Shown here: positions 1-6,732 of the stretch, in pieces
How the letters are laid out: every line of letters starts with the position of its first letter
How positions within the stretch are numbered: the first letter of the stretch is position 1
Source of the DNA: Gemmatimonadota bacterium
GTDB taxonomy: Bacteria; Gemmatimonadota; Gemmatimonadetes; JACCXV01; JAHWKZ01
Direction of reading: 5' to 3'
Length of the DNA: 19,580 nt
Assembly: GCA_030641505.1 (NCBI GenBank)
Contig: DAOWHI010000271.1
Span: forward strand, 1 to 19,580
The notes under the pieces: generated by a model
Seen by the model: the letters and a program-made list of their open reading frames with translations, nothing else
Database searches by the model: none
Told to the model about the DNA's origin: nothing
Program-made: the position numbers and the translations under genes

Positions 1-955
1 CGCCATCGTCAACGCGATACAGGCTTCCACGCTGATCGACCCAGAATAAGTCCGCGCCATCGGAGTGGATGTCGCGAACCGCGCGCGCAAACGGTGCCAG
101 ATCCCAACCCGCCGTGAGACCCACCACGAGCGCACGATCCGAGCTGTCGGTCGATCGCCACAGGGCCGCTCGCCGATTGTTCTCGGACACCGGGTCTTGC
201 GGCACCGACACAGCCGCCTCGACGCGCGCAACGCCAGCGGCTCGAGCCGGCAACGGAACGCGGGCGATGAACCGCTCGCCGGCGTCGAGCGGTGGCACGG
301 CACGCCGTCCAACCGACCGATCGTCGACTGTGACCTCGAGCGTGCCTTGGACGTCGATCGCTCGCCCGCCGACCGCGGCCACCTCAGCCAATGCTGTTGC
401 GCCACCATCGCGATCCGTCTCGACGCGTAGCGTCACCAACGCGGCGTCGGGGATTGCCACCGGCTGCGGCGACCAACCGTAAACGGGGACGACCGTCGGT
501 TCGGCCGATCGACCTCTCGCCGCGCGACCGTCCGACAGCACGATGATCGCATCGGGTAACTCGCTCGCCGCGGCTTCGATCGCCGCGCCGATGTCGGTCG
601 TCGACCCGCCAAACGAATCGACGCTCACGTCCCAATCGGTCGTCCAGCTCGCGAAGCGGGGCCCCGTGAGCCACTCACGCGCCGCGTCAGCCCGGCGCAC
701 GCCGTCCGCCCCACCGACGTCCATGCTGCGCGATCGATCGACCAGTACGGTCAGCGTTCGCCGAGCGGCATCCCCCGTCCGTTGACATCCGACGTCGAGC
801 AGGGTCAGCAGCAGTAACGCGGCGGCTGTCGACTTCAATAACCCCCGCACCACACCGCTGCGACCGGGCGGAGAAAACACCAGCCAAGTCACTAAGGCGA
901 TCGCGCCCACCGCCAGCGCCAACACCGGCGACGGGCTCCAACTCAATCCACTCAC
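1..955 (-). CDS. von Willebrand factor A-like membrane protein (BatA/GATase-like family), C-terminus beyond left edge
   Basis: The frame stays open for 318 codons from a GTG at 955 to the window edge. The GTG overlaps the stop of the upstream Nudix gene as GTGA, which supports the start. Two hydrophobic segments (about residues 11-28 and 43-54) predict an N-terminal membrane anchor. A VWA fold follows: MIDAS motif D73-R-S75-R-S77, a Thr near 119-120, and the second Asp in LSDG (142). A beta-rich stretch with DPVSENNRRA (254-263) resembles the Ig-like part of membrane VWA proteins that carry a C-terminal glutamine-amidotransferase-like domain. The residues from about 276 (ALVVGLTAGWDLAPFARAV) would begin that domain. 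Such proteins are usually near MoxR/BatA genes, but none is visible here. The family is inferred from motifs and layout; the function is unknown. Confidence 0.75.
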   Translation of the reverse strand, partial: MSGLSWSPSPVLALAVGAIALVTWLVFSPPGRSGVVRGLLKSTAAALLLLTLLDVGCQRTGDAARRTLTVLVDRSRSMDVGGADGVRRADAAREWLTGPRFASWTTDWDVSVDSFGGSTTDIGAAIEAAASELPDAIIVLSDGRAARGRSAEPTVVPVYGWSPQPVAIPDAALVTLRVETDRDGGATALAEVAAVGGRAIDVQGTLEVTVDDRSVGRRAVPPLDAGERFIARVPLPARAAGVARVEAAVSVPQDPVSENNRRAALWRSTDSSDRALVVGLTAGWDLAPFARAVRDIHSDGADLFWVDQRGSLYRVDDG

Positions 956-1410
956 GTCGATTCGACGCCTAGGTAGGCAGCGGGGATCCCCCAATCCCCC
1001 CAATGGGCGCGCAGATGGCGAGCCAGCAGCGTGGGTCGAAACGGCGCTTCCACGAACGCCTCGCGATCAAGCCATGCCACGTCGACCAACGTTGCAGAGC
1101 CCACGGCCTCGGGATCGACGCCTAGTCGGGGATGACCACCGAACCCGGTTATCGCAAACGTGCAGTCCACGACGTGCCGGCCGGCGGAGCGAAACTCGCT
1201 GAGCGCCCACAAATGCCCGTCCTCGATAGCGAGCCCTGTTTCTTCGTCAAACTCCCGGACTAGCGCATCCCACATCGACTCGTCCAACTCCAGATGCCCT
1301 CCTGGCAGCACCCAGTATTCGGCGTCGTGCTTCCGATGCAGCGCACACAGCAGCGCGTGCTCCCAGAAGCATGCGCCTTGAACTCGCACTTCGATCGTCG
1401 CGCGTGTCAT
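952..1410 (-). CDS. Nudix hydrolase
   Basis: A 152-residue protein with a textbook Nudix box. G38, E44, R52-E53, E56-E57 and G59-L60 fit GX5EX7REUXEEXGU exactly, and the box is preceded by WVLPGG. Nudix enzymes hydrolyse nucleoside diphosphates linked to another moiety, using Mg2+ held by the box glutamates. The substrate cannot be read from the sequence. The ATG at 1410 was chosen over a frame extension to 1521 because a GGAG (1417-1420) lies six bases before it, while the extension overlaps the 3' end of rex. The ATG starts one base after the rex stop, and the downstream VWA gene overlaps its stop. The three genes therefore look like one transcript driven by the rex promoter. Confidence 0.9.
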   Translation of the reverse strand: MTRATIEVRVQGACFWEHALLCALHRKHDAEYWVLPGGHLELDESMWDALVREFDEETGLAIEDGHLWALSEFRSAGRHVVDCTFAITGFGGHPRLGVDPEAVGSATLVDVAWLDREAFVEAPFRPTLLARHLRAHWGDWGIPAAYLGVEST

Positions 1411-1411
1411 G

Positions 1412-2047
1412 CTACGCTCCGTTCTCGTGCGTGAGCGCAAAGGCGAGGCTCTCGAGCTCGATCTCCAAATTGACGTTCCGCAACGTGATCCCGGGTGGAA
1501 CCCGGAGTCGAGTCGGGGCAAAGTTCAGGATCGCCCCCACGCCGGCAGCGATCAAGAGATCCGCGACTGACTGCGCGCTGATTACCGGCGTGACGATGAT
1601 CCCCATCTCGATTCGGGCTGCGCGGACCACGCGATCTATCGACTCGATGTCCTCGACGACCAGCCGACCCCAGTGTTGGCCAATTTTGCCGGGGTCGTTG
1701 TCAAACACACCGACGACATCGAACCCCTGCCCGCGAAAGCCATCATAGAAAAACAGTGCAGCACCTAGCTTGCCGGCGCCAACCAGGCCCACGCGCCAGC
1801 GCCGGCCGAGCCCGAGGATCTCAGTCACTCGTTCACGAAGCTCGGAAACAGGGTATCCGAGGCCACGCTTGCCGAACGATCCGAAATGGGAGAGGTCCTT
1901 TCGAACCTGCGCTGGGGTCATGCCTCCGAGCTCGGCGAGATCCCCGCTCGAAACGGTCGTCTTTCCGGCGAGCTCAAACGCGTCCAGAACGCGTAAGTAG
2001 AGGCTCAGCCGGCGGACGGCAGACTCGGAGATCTTGGCGGGGCGCAT
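1412..2047 (-). CDS. rex: Redox-sensing transcriptional repressor Rex
   Basis: A 211-residue protein of normal Rex length. The N-terminal winged helix (about 1-75) contains GMTPAQVRKDLSHFG, the recognition-helix region, followed by GKRGLGY. The C-terminal Rossmann domain starts at about 84 with a GAGKLG nucleotide-binding loop (90-95) and VFDNDP after the second strand. Rex repressors sense the NADH/NAD+ ratio: NADH binding releases DNA, so respiratory or fermentative genes are derepressed when NADH builds up. The ATG at 2047 opens the conserved MRPAKISESAVRRLSLYLR; a longer frame to 2197 would read through the operator and promoter. A perfect Rex-type palindrome lies 28 bases upstream of this start, which points to autoregulation. 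Nudix and VWA genes follow directly. Confidence 0.95.
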   Translation of the reverse strand: MRPAKISESAVRRLSLYLRVLDAFELAGKTTVSSGDLAELGGMTPAQVRKDLSHFGSFGKRGLGYPVSELRERVTEILGLGRRWRVGLVGAGKLGAALFFYDGFRGQGFDVVGVFDNDPGKIGQHWGRLVVEDIESIDRVVRAARIEMGIIVTPVISAQSVADLLIAAGVGAILNFAPTRLRVPPGITLRNVNLEIELESLAFALTHENGA

Positions 2048-2075
2048 GGTGGGTGACGGCTGGAGGTCAGTTCGT

Positions 2076-2093
2076 TTGTGATTGATTTCACAA
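2076..2093. promoter_or_regulatory. Rex operator (perfect palindrome)
   Basis: TTGTGATTGATTTCACAA has perfect inverted TTGTGA/TCACAA arms separated by six bases, matching the published Rex consensus TTGTGAANNNNTTCACAA closely. It lies between rex and the divergent MFS gene. It falls just after the predicted rex transcription start and overlaps the proposed -35 of the MFS promoter, so one bound dimer could block both. The same arms also satisfy the CRP pattern TGTGA-N6-TCACA, so a CRP/FNR protein is an alternative ligand. Its position beside rex favours Rex. Confidence 0.88.
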
Positions 2094-2109
2094 GGAAAGC
2101 CAGTATACG
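2082..2109 (+). promoter_or_regulatory. possible promoter of the MFS gene
   Basis: TTGATT (2082-2087) and TATACG (2104-2109) are 16 bases apart, each matching the consensus at four of six. The -35 lies inside the Rex palindrome. This is weaker than the opposing rex promoter. Confidence 0.4.
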
Positions 2110-2131
2110 AGCCGTCGCCAGAGCCGGTCAA
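2102..2131 (-). promoter_or_regulatory. sigma-70 promoter of rex
   Basis: On the minus strand, TTGACC (2131-2126) and TATACT (2107-2102) are separated by 18 bases. Each box matches the consensus at five of six positions. Transcription would start near 2095, placing the Rex palindrome at about +2 to +19, a classical repression position, with a leader of about 48 bases before the rex ATG. Confidence 0.7.
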
Positions 2132-2159
2132 GCGGCTTATCGTTCGGCTGGCCTCGAAT

Positions 2160-2165
2160 AAGGAG
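2160..2165 (+). promoter_or_regulatory. ribosome binding site fixing the MFS start
   Basis: AAGGAG lies six bases upstream of the GTG at 2172. It identifies that codon as the start rather than the upstream in-frame TTG at 2082, which sits inside the Rex palindrome. Confidence 0.8.
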
Positions 2166-2171
2166 TTCCGC

Positions 2172-3539
2172 GTGCCGTCAGCCGAAAAGAGCATCAACCG
2201 CTTGCTGGACAGATTCGGCCTCGACCGGCCGGAGCTCAGGGCATGGGCCTTCTACGATTGGGCCAACTCGGCGTTTTTTCTGACGGTCGTGGCGACTGTC
2301 TTTCCGATCTTTTTTCTCGACGTGGCGGCCGATGGGCTGCCACGTGCCGTCGGCGCGGAGCGGTACTCATGGGCCACCTCCCTCGCGTTGCTGGTTATCG
2401 CGCTGGCGGCCCCGGTCCTCGGTGCGATGGCCGACTACGGCGGTTTCAAGAAGCGCTTCCTGGGCTCCTTCTTGGCCCTCGGCGCGACCGCCACCGCATG
2501 CATGTTCTTCATCCACCAGGGTCAATGGTTGTTCGCGCTGGTGCTGTTTGGGCTGGCTAACATCGGGGTTCAGGGCAGCGTCGTCTTCTACGACTCGCTG
2601 CTTCCGCACGTCGCACGGCAGGACGAGATCGATCGCGTGTCGGCAGCCGGGTTCGCGCTCGGCTACTTGGGCAGCTCGATGCTGCTCGCGCTGCAGTTGG
2701 CGTGGATCCTCAAACCAGCCTGGTTCGGGCTGCCGGCAGGCGCCGGGATAACACCAGACCAGGCATCGCTCCCAGCGCGGTTGGCGTTCGTCTCGGTAGC
2801 GGTGTGGTGGATCGGTTTCGCGATCCCGCTCTTTCGGCGTGTGAGCGAGCCGGTGCCGCAGCTCGAGCCAGACGAGCGGCCGGGTCAGAATCCGCTCGCG
2901 GTCGCGATCCAACGGCTGCGAGAGACGTTTCAAGAACTCCGCACCTATCGCCACGCGTTCCTGATGCTGGTCGCGTTCCTAGTCTACAACGACGGTATCG
3001 GGACGATCGTCCGGATGGCCACGCTGTTCGGTGCGGAGATCGGGATCGGCCGGGGCGTGTTGATCGGAGCCATTCTCCTGGTTCAGGTGATCGGGGTCCC
3101 GTTTGCGTTGCTGTTCGGCCGGCTGGCCGGTCGGATCGGGGCCAAGCGCGCAATCCTAGTCGGCTTGACGATCTATGTCGGGGTCGCGTCGTACGCGTAC
3201 TTCATCGACTCTGCGATCGAGTTCTTCGGCCTCGCAATCTTTGTCGGGATGGTGCAGGGCGGGTGCCAAGCGTTAAGCCGGTCGCTGTTCGCGAGCATGA
3301 TACCGCGTCACAAGTCGTCCGAGTTTTTCGGCTTCTATGGCGTTCTGGAGAAGTTCGCGGGCGTGCTCGGGCCAGCGATCTTCGCCATGACGATCCGGCT
3401 AACGGGATCCAGCCGGCACGCCATCCTGTCGGTGATCGTCTTCTTCGTCGTCGGGGCGCTGCTGCTCAGCCGGGTCAACGTCGACGCTGGGCGGGCAGCC
3501 GCGCGACGCGCCGATGAGGGTCGGCCGGCCGCACCCTGA
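2172..3539 (+). CDS. UMF1-family MFS transporter (Atg22-like)
   Basis: A 455-residue integral membrane protein with about twelve hydrophobic segments. The motif AWAFYDWANSAF near residues 24-35 is the signature of the UMF1/Atg22-like branch of the major facilitator superfamily. A cytoplasmic loop near residues 225-265 (RRVSEPVPQLEPDERPGQNP) separates the two six-helix halves. LFGRLAGRIGAKRAI is an MFS loop motif between helices of the second half. Yeast Atg22 exports amino acids from the vacuole, but the bacterial substrates are mostly unknown and none can be assigned. The GTG at 2172 is supported by AAGGAG six bases upstream. The gene is divergent from rex, and the intervening Rex operator suggests redox-dependent expression. 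It is the only plus-strand gene in the first 10 kb. Confidence 0.9.
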   Translation: MPSAEKSINRLLDRFGLDRPELRAWAFYDWANSAFFLTVVATVFPIFFLDVAADGLPRAVGAERYSWATSLALLVIALAAPVLGAMADYGGFKKRFLGSFLALGATATACMFFIHQGQWLFALVLFGLANIGVQGSVVFYDSLLPHVARQDEIDRVSAAGFALGYLGSSMLLALQLAWILKPAWFGLPAGAGITPDQASLPARLAFVSVAVWWIGFAIPLFRRVSEPVPQLEPDERPGQNPLAVAIQRLRETFQELRTYRHAFLMLVAFLVYNDGIGTIVRMATLFGAEIGIGRGVLIGAILLVQVIGVPFALLFGRLAGRIGAKRAILVGLTIYVGVASYAYFIDSAIEFFGLAIFVGMVQGGCQALSRSLFASMIPRHKSSEFFGFYGVLEKFAGVLGPAIFAMTIRLTGSSRHAILSVIVFFVVGALLLSRVNVDAGRAAARRADEGRPAAP

Positions 3540-3812
3540 AAGGGTTTTCCACAGCTATCCACAAGCCCCCCACGGCTCGATCCCGATCGGTGATCCAGCC
3601 GCGGGCCATGGTGGCTCGAGCCAGGGAGCGTACTCGCCAAAATACTTTCACCATTCCTCGTGTCGCGTAGGGTATCGGACCCTACCACAACGACTTGCGC
3701 CCACGACCTAGAGCCGGGCCTCAAGAAAGCGAGGCTATCTCGATTAAGGCCAACCGCCTTGGCCTGCGTAGGCACGCCGCCAAGCGAACGCTCGCCACTC
3801 CCGTCGATGTGG
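3540..3812. other. intergenic region with DnaA-box-like words and two hairpins
   Basis: No coding frame here is convincing. Immediately after the MFS stop are two words, TTTTCCACA (3545-3553) and CTATCCACA (3555-3563), each one mismatch from the DnaA box TTATCCACA. An inverted copy of the first, TGTGGAAAA, is at 3808-3816. Two perfect hairpins with 7-base stems and 5-base loops are present: GTAGGGT/ACCCTAC (3667-3685) and AGGCCAA/TTGGCCT (3747-3765). Neither hairpin has a T-run, so they are not classical terminators. Confidence 0.5.
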
Positions 3813-3834
3813 AAAAAAACGTTCGCGATCGAAC
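3813..3834 (-). terminator. Rho-independent terminator after ksgA
   Basis: Read on the minus strand, a 5-base stem GTTCG/CGAAC with an ATCG loop is followed after one base by seven T (3819-3813). It starts seven bases past the ksgA stop, at the end of the long minus-strand cluster. The stem is short, so efficiency may be moderate. Confidence 0.7.
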
Positions 3835-3840
3835 AGCGAT

Positions 3841-4665
3841 TCAGGCAGGCGAGTGACCGCCGATCTTGGCTAGCGATCGCTCAAGCGCCAGCCATTCCTC
3901 GATATCGAGGGTCTCGGGCCGACGACTCAGATCGATGTCGGTCGCGTCGGCCACAGCGACCACCTCGTCTACCGTCAGCTTCCACGATGATCCCGTTCGC
4001 AGACTCTTCTGAAGCTGCTTGCGGCGTCGCGTAAACAACTCCCGAACGAGCGAGCGAACTCTTCGGAGACCGGCCGAGTCGAGTTCCCAACGATCATGCG
4101 GAGTCAACCGAATGACGGTCGATTGAACGCTGGGCGCGGGCCGAAACGCACCCGAGCGGACGTGAAACAACGCCTCAGCGTCAGCCACCAGCTTGACCCC
4201 GACCGTCAGCGCGCCATTTTGCTTCGAACCTGGCTCCGCCACCAAACGCTCAGCGACCTCGCGCTGAACCATCAGCACCAATTCGGCGATCGCCGCGCTC
4301 GGTACTTGATCGAGCAAGTGAAAGACGATCGGAGACGTGATCGCGTAGGGGAGGTTCCCAGCCACGTACCAGCTACCGCTGGTAGCTGGACGTAGCCGAT
4401 ACTCAAGGATGTCTGCCGGAACGATCTGCAACCGGCTCTCGCCGGCCCACCGCGAGCCGAGTTCAGCTGCTAAGACCTGATCAATCTCGACAGCGGTCAC
4501 GTGCCAACCGCTGGCCAACAGGTGCTCGGTCAGCGCACCCTTGCCGGGACCGACCTCGAGCACGTCAGCGCCGACCGGAGCACGAAGTGAGGCCGCTATC
4601 CGTGAGGCCGTCTTGCGGTCATGGAGAAAGTGCTGGGAGAGGCGCGGCCGGCCGCGCCGTTTCAC
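3841..4665 (-). CDS. rsmA: 16S rRNA dimethyladenosine transferase (RsmA/KsgA)
   Basis: A 274-residue SAM-dependent methyltransferase of normal family length. It dimethylates two adjacent adenosines near the 3' end of 16S rRNA during 30S assembly. Visible motifs are SQHFLHD at the N-terminus (10-16), the SAM loop LEVGPGKGALTE (36-47), the acidic residue ending beta-2 (E60), and the catalytic NLPY (104-107). The C-terminal helical domain includes FTRRRKQLQKSL, typical of KsgA. The GTG start at 4665 overlaps the stop of the STAS gene as GTGA, indicating translational coupling. It is the last gene of the cluster and is followed by a terminator. Confidence 0.96.
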   Translation of the reverse strand: MKRRGRPRLSQHFLHDRKTASRIAASLRAPVGADVLEVGPGKGALTEHLLASGWHVTAVEIDQVLAAELGSRWAGESRLQIVPADILEYRLRPATSGSWYVAGNLPYAITSPIVFHLLDQVPSAAIAELVLMVQREVAERLVAEPGSKQNGALTVGVKLVADAEALFHVRSGAFRPAPSVQSTVIRLTPHDRWELDSAGLRRVRSLVRELFTRRRKQLQKSLRTGSSWKLTVDEVVAVADATDIDLSRRPETLDIEEWLALERSLAKIGGHSPA

Positions 4666-5033
4666 CGCGACAGCCGAGTCGCCGCGGCGACCGTGTCAAC
4701 GAAGCGAAAATGCCGATCGATGTGCAACTCTTTGATCAGATCGGAAAAACGCTTTGGAAAAGCGACGATCGTCAGCCCGCCACCCACGGCACGGCAGCGC
4801 TCGTTCATCCGGTAGAGCAGCGCCAACCCGGGCGTGTCGATGTGGACGACGCGATTGAAATCGAGCACGATGTTTGGGTCTTGACCCGGCGCTTTCAACG
4901 TCTCTTCGATCACGTGACGCAGGCGCGGGACGGTCGTTGCGACCAAGTCGCCAGTCACCTCGACGACCATCGACCCCCCGTCGGGGGATGGCGTGACCTC
5001 GATCTCGAGGGGTGCCTCGATCGGATCGGTCAT
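4662..5033 (-). CDS. STAS-domain protein (anti-sigma factor antagonist-like)
   Basis: A 123-residue single STAS domain. The pattern VVEVTGDLVATTVPRL (23-38) and NIVLDFNRVVHIDTPGLALL (54-73) matches the SpoIIAA/RsbV fold. In that family a partner-switching kinase phosphorylates a serine in DSSGL to control an anti-sigma factor. Here the motif is D66-T67-P68-G69-L70, so the usual phosphoserine position is proline; only the neighbouring Thr67 could accept phosphate. No RsbW-type kinase or PP2C phosphatase is in the window, so the partner is unknown. The ATG at 5033 overlaps the aminotransferase stop as ATGA. The protein may be a constitutive antagonist or a structural STAS protein. Confidence 0.85.
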   Translation of the reverse strand: MTDPIEAPLEIEVTPSPDGGSMVVEVTGDLVATTVPRLRHVIEETLKAPGQDPNIVLDFNRVVHIDTPGLALLYRMNERCRAVGGGLTIVAFPKRFSDLIKELHIDRHFRFVDTVAAATRLSR

Positions 5034-6223
5034 CTGAGCCCCAGGCGCACGGAGGCGTCCGCGAGCCGTTCGAGCGCTTCGGTTAGCGCTTCCTCGGTGG
5101 CAGCAAACGACAATCGGATGAACCGGTCGGCGCCAAAGGCCTCGCCCGGCACCAGCGCCAGGCGCTCGTTATCGAGCAGATCCATGCACAAGCCGGTCGA
5201 GTTGGCGCCCAGCGAGTCACACCACCGACCGGCGTCGATCCACAGATAGAACGCCCCATCCGGTGGATACGGGGTTAGCCCCGGGATCGCAGCTACCCCT
5301 TTGAGCAATAGATCTCGTCTCCGATTGAAGGCCAACACCATCTCCTCGATTGCACGTTGTCGCGGTTCGCGCTCGCTCAGCGCAGCCAACGCCGCATACT
5401 GACACGGCAACGCGGTATTGGTGTTGATGTGGCCTTGCAGACGCGTCATGGCAGCGATGACTTCACGCGGCCCCACTGCGTATCCGACCCGCCATCCGGT
5501 CATGGCGAACGCCTTTGAGAACCCGTTGACGAGGACGACTCGCTCGTAATCGCGCGCTCGCGCCGCGACCGAGGCGTGTTCGGTATTGTAGACAATCGCG
5601 TGGTAGATCTCATCGGAGATGATCCATGCATCGTACTTCGCGGCAATCGCGACAAGGCGATCGAGTTCTGCGCCGCTCAACACCGCGCCCGATGGGTTGC
5701 TGGGCGAGTTCAGCACCAGCCCCCGGGCGCCGGATCGGAACAGCGCCGCCACCCGATCGGGATCGGGCTTGAAGCCATCTGCGGCTGTGGTCTCGAGAAT
5801 CACCGGCACGGCTCGCGCCAAGCGAGCGATCGGCGGGTAGGAGACCCAGTACGGAGCCGGAATGACGATCCTGTTGCCCGGGCCGAACAGAGTGAAGATC
5901 GCGTTGAACAACGCCTGTTTGGCGCCAACGGTGACCAACACCTGCTCGGGCGTGTACGCGCCGCCACACTCTTGGCTGAGGTATGCCGCCACCTCCGCTC
6001 TCAGTGGCGCCAGTCCGGCCGCCGGCGGGTAGTGAGTCTGACCGTCGCGAATCGCCTCGATCCCGGCCTCGGCGATGAACCCCGGAGTTGCAAAATCCGG
6101 CTCCCCGGCGGACAAGGAGATCACCGGCAGGTCCGCCGCCTTGAGCTCGGCGGCAAGGCGCGTCATGCCCAGCGTCGCTGATTCTTCCACGCCACCGAGG
6201 TTGGCGTAAACCTGAACGCTCAC
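5030..6223 (-). CDS. aspC: Class I/II pyridoxal-phosphate aminotransferase, aspartate aminotransferase type
   Basis: A 397-residue fold-type I PLP enzyme. Visible features are SLSAGEPDF near the N-terminus, the PLP phosphate-side loop VGAKQALF (99-106), NSPSNPSG with Asn176, D204 and Y207 in SDEIYHAIVY, and the Schiff-base lysine K237 in SKAFAMTGWRVGYA. An RLSFA near the C-terminus holds the substrate carboxylate arginine. These match the aspartate/prephenate aminotransferase subgroup 1b, which moves amino groups between aspartate and 2-oxo acids; exact substrate specificity cannot be decided. The GTG at 6223 is two bases after the coaD stop. The gene is embedded in the translation and cofactor cluster and overlaps the STAS gene. 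Confidence 0.93.
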   Translation of the reverse strand: MSVQVYANLGGVEESATLGMTRLAAELKAADLPVISLSAGEPDFATPGFIAEAGIEAIRDGQTHYPPAAGLAPLRAEVAAYLSQECGGAYTPEQVLVTVGAKQALFNAIFTLFGPGNRIVIPAPYWVSYPPIARLARAVPVILETTAADGFKPDPDRVAALFRSGARGLVLNSPSNPSGAVLSGAELDRLVAIAAKYDAWIISDEIYHAIVYNTEHASVAARARDYERVVLVNGFSKAFAMTGWRVGYAVGPREVIAAMTRLQGHINTNTALPCQYAALAALSEREPRQRAIEEMVLAFNRRRDLLLKGVAAIPGLTPYPPDGAFYLWIDAGRWCDSLGANSTGLCMDLLDNERLALVPGEAFGADRFIRLSFAATEEALTEALERLADASVRLGLR

Positions 6224-6225
6224 GG

Positions 6226-6732
6226 CTAGCTTTCGCCGCCGAACTTGGCGGCCAGCTTTTTGGCCACCGGAGGCGCGACGAAAGCCCCGACATCGCCACC
6301 AAGCCGGGCTACCTCACGGACCAAACTCGAGCTCAGGAAAGAATGCGTGGCATCAGGAGCCATAAACAGGATCTCGATCTCGGGTGCTAGGTGTTTGTTC
6401 ATCAAAGCCATTTGAAACTCGAACTCGAAATCGGAGACCGCGCGGAGACCGCGCAGGATGATCGACGCACCACAACTGCGAGCGAACTCGACCGTGAGTC
6501 CATCGAATGACTCGATCCGGATCCGTGGATCGTTGCCCAGGACTTCGGTCAGCATCGCGAGCCGTTCGTCGATCGAGAACAACGGACGCTTGTCGGTGTC
6601 CGCTGCGACCCCCACGATCAGCGCGTCCACCACTGTGAGAGCTCGGTTGATCAAGTCTTCGTGGCCTCGCGTCACCGGGTCGAACGTCCCGGGGTAGAGC
6701 CCGATCAGTCGGTTGGTAGTCGGCACGTTCAC
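6226..6732 (-). CDS. coaD: Phosphopantetheine adenylyltransferase
   Basis: A 168-residue nucleotidyltransferase that makes dephospho-CoA from 4'-phosphopantetheine and ATP, the penultimate step of CoA synthesis. The N-terminal GLYPGTFDPVTRGHEDLI carries the TxGH nucleotide-binding motif (21-24). ILRGLRAVSDFEFEFQMA and the C-terminal FLSSSLVREVARLGGDV are hallmark CoaD segments. The start is placed at the GTG at 6732, which overlaps the rsmD stop as GTGA; another GTG two codons later is possible. A longer frame to 6846 would overlap rsmD by over 100 bases. The rsmD-coaD order is common across bacteria. Confidence 0.95.
   Translation of the reverse strand: MNVPTTNRLIGLYPGTFDPVTRGHEDLINRALTVVDALIVGVAADTDKRPLFSIDERLAMLTEVLGNDPRIRIESFDGLTVEFARSCGASIILRGLRAVSDFEFEFQMALMNKHLAPEIEILFMAPDATHSFLSSSLVREVARLGGDVGAFVAPPVAKKLAAKFGGES

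Noticed and set aside
2082..2171. MFS gene starting at the TTG at 2082
   Set aside because: That start lies inside the Rex palindrome and promoter region; the GTG at 2172 has a proper AAGGAG and fits the family N-terminus.
3540..3840. Chromosome replication origin
   Set aside because: There are only three imperfect DnaA-like words, no dnaA/dnaN/gidA neighbours, no AT-rich unwinding element and no strand switch.
4587..5249. Long plus-strand open frame (220 codons)
   Set aside because: It lies opposite ksgA, the STAS gene and the aminotransferase, has no recognisable domains, and is explained by high GC content on the antisense strand.
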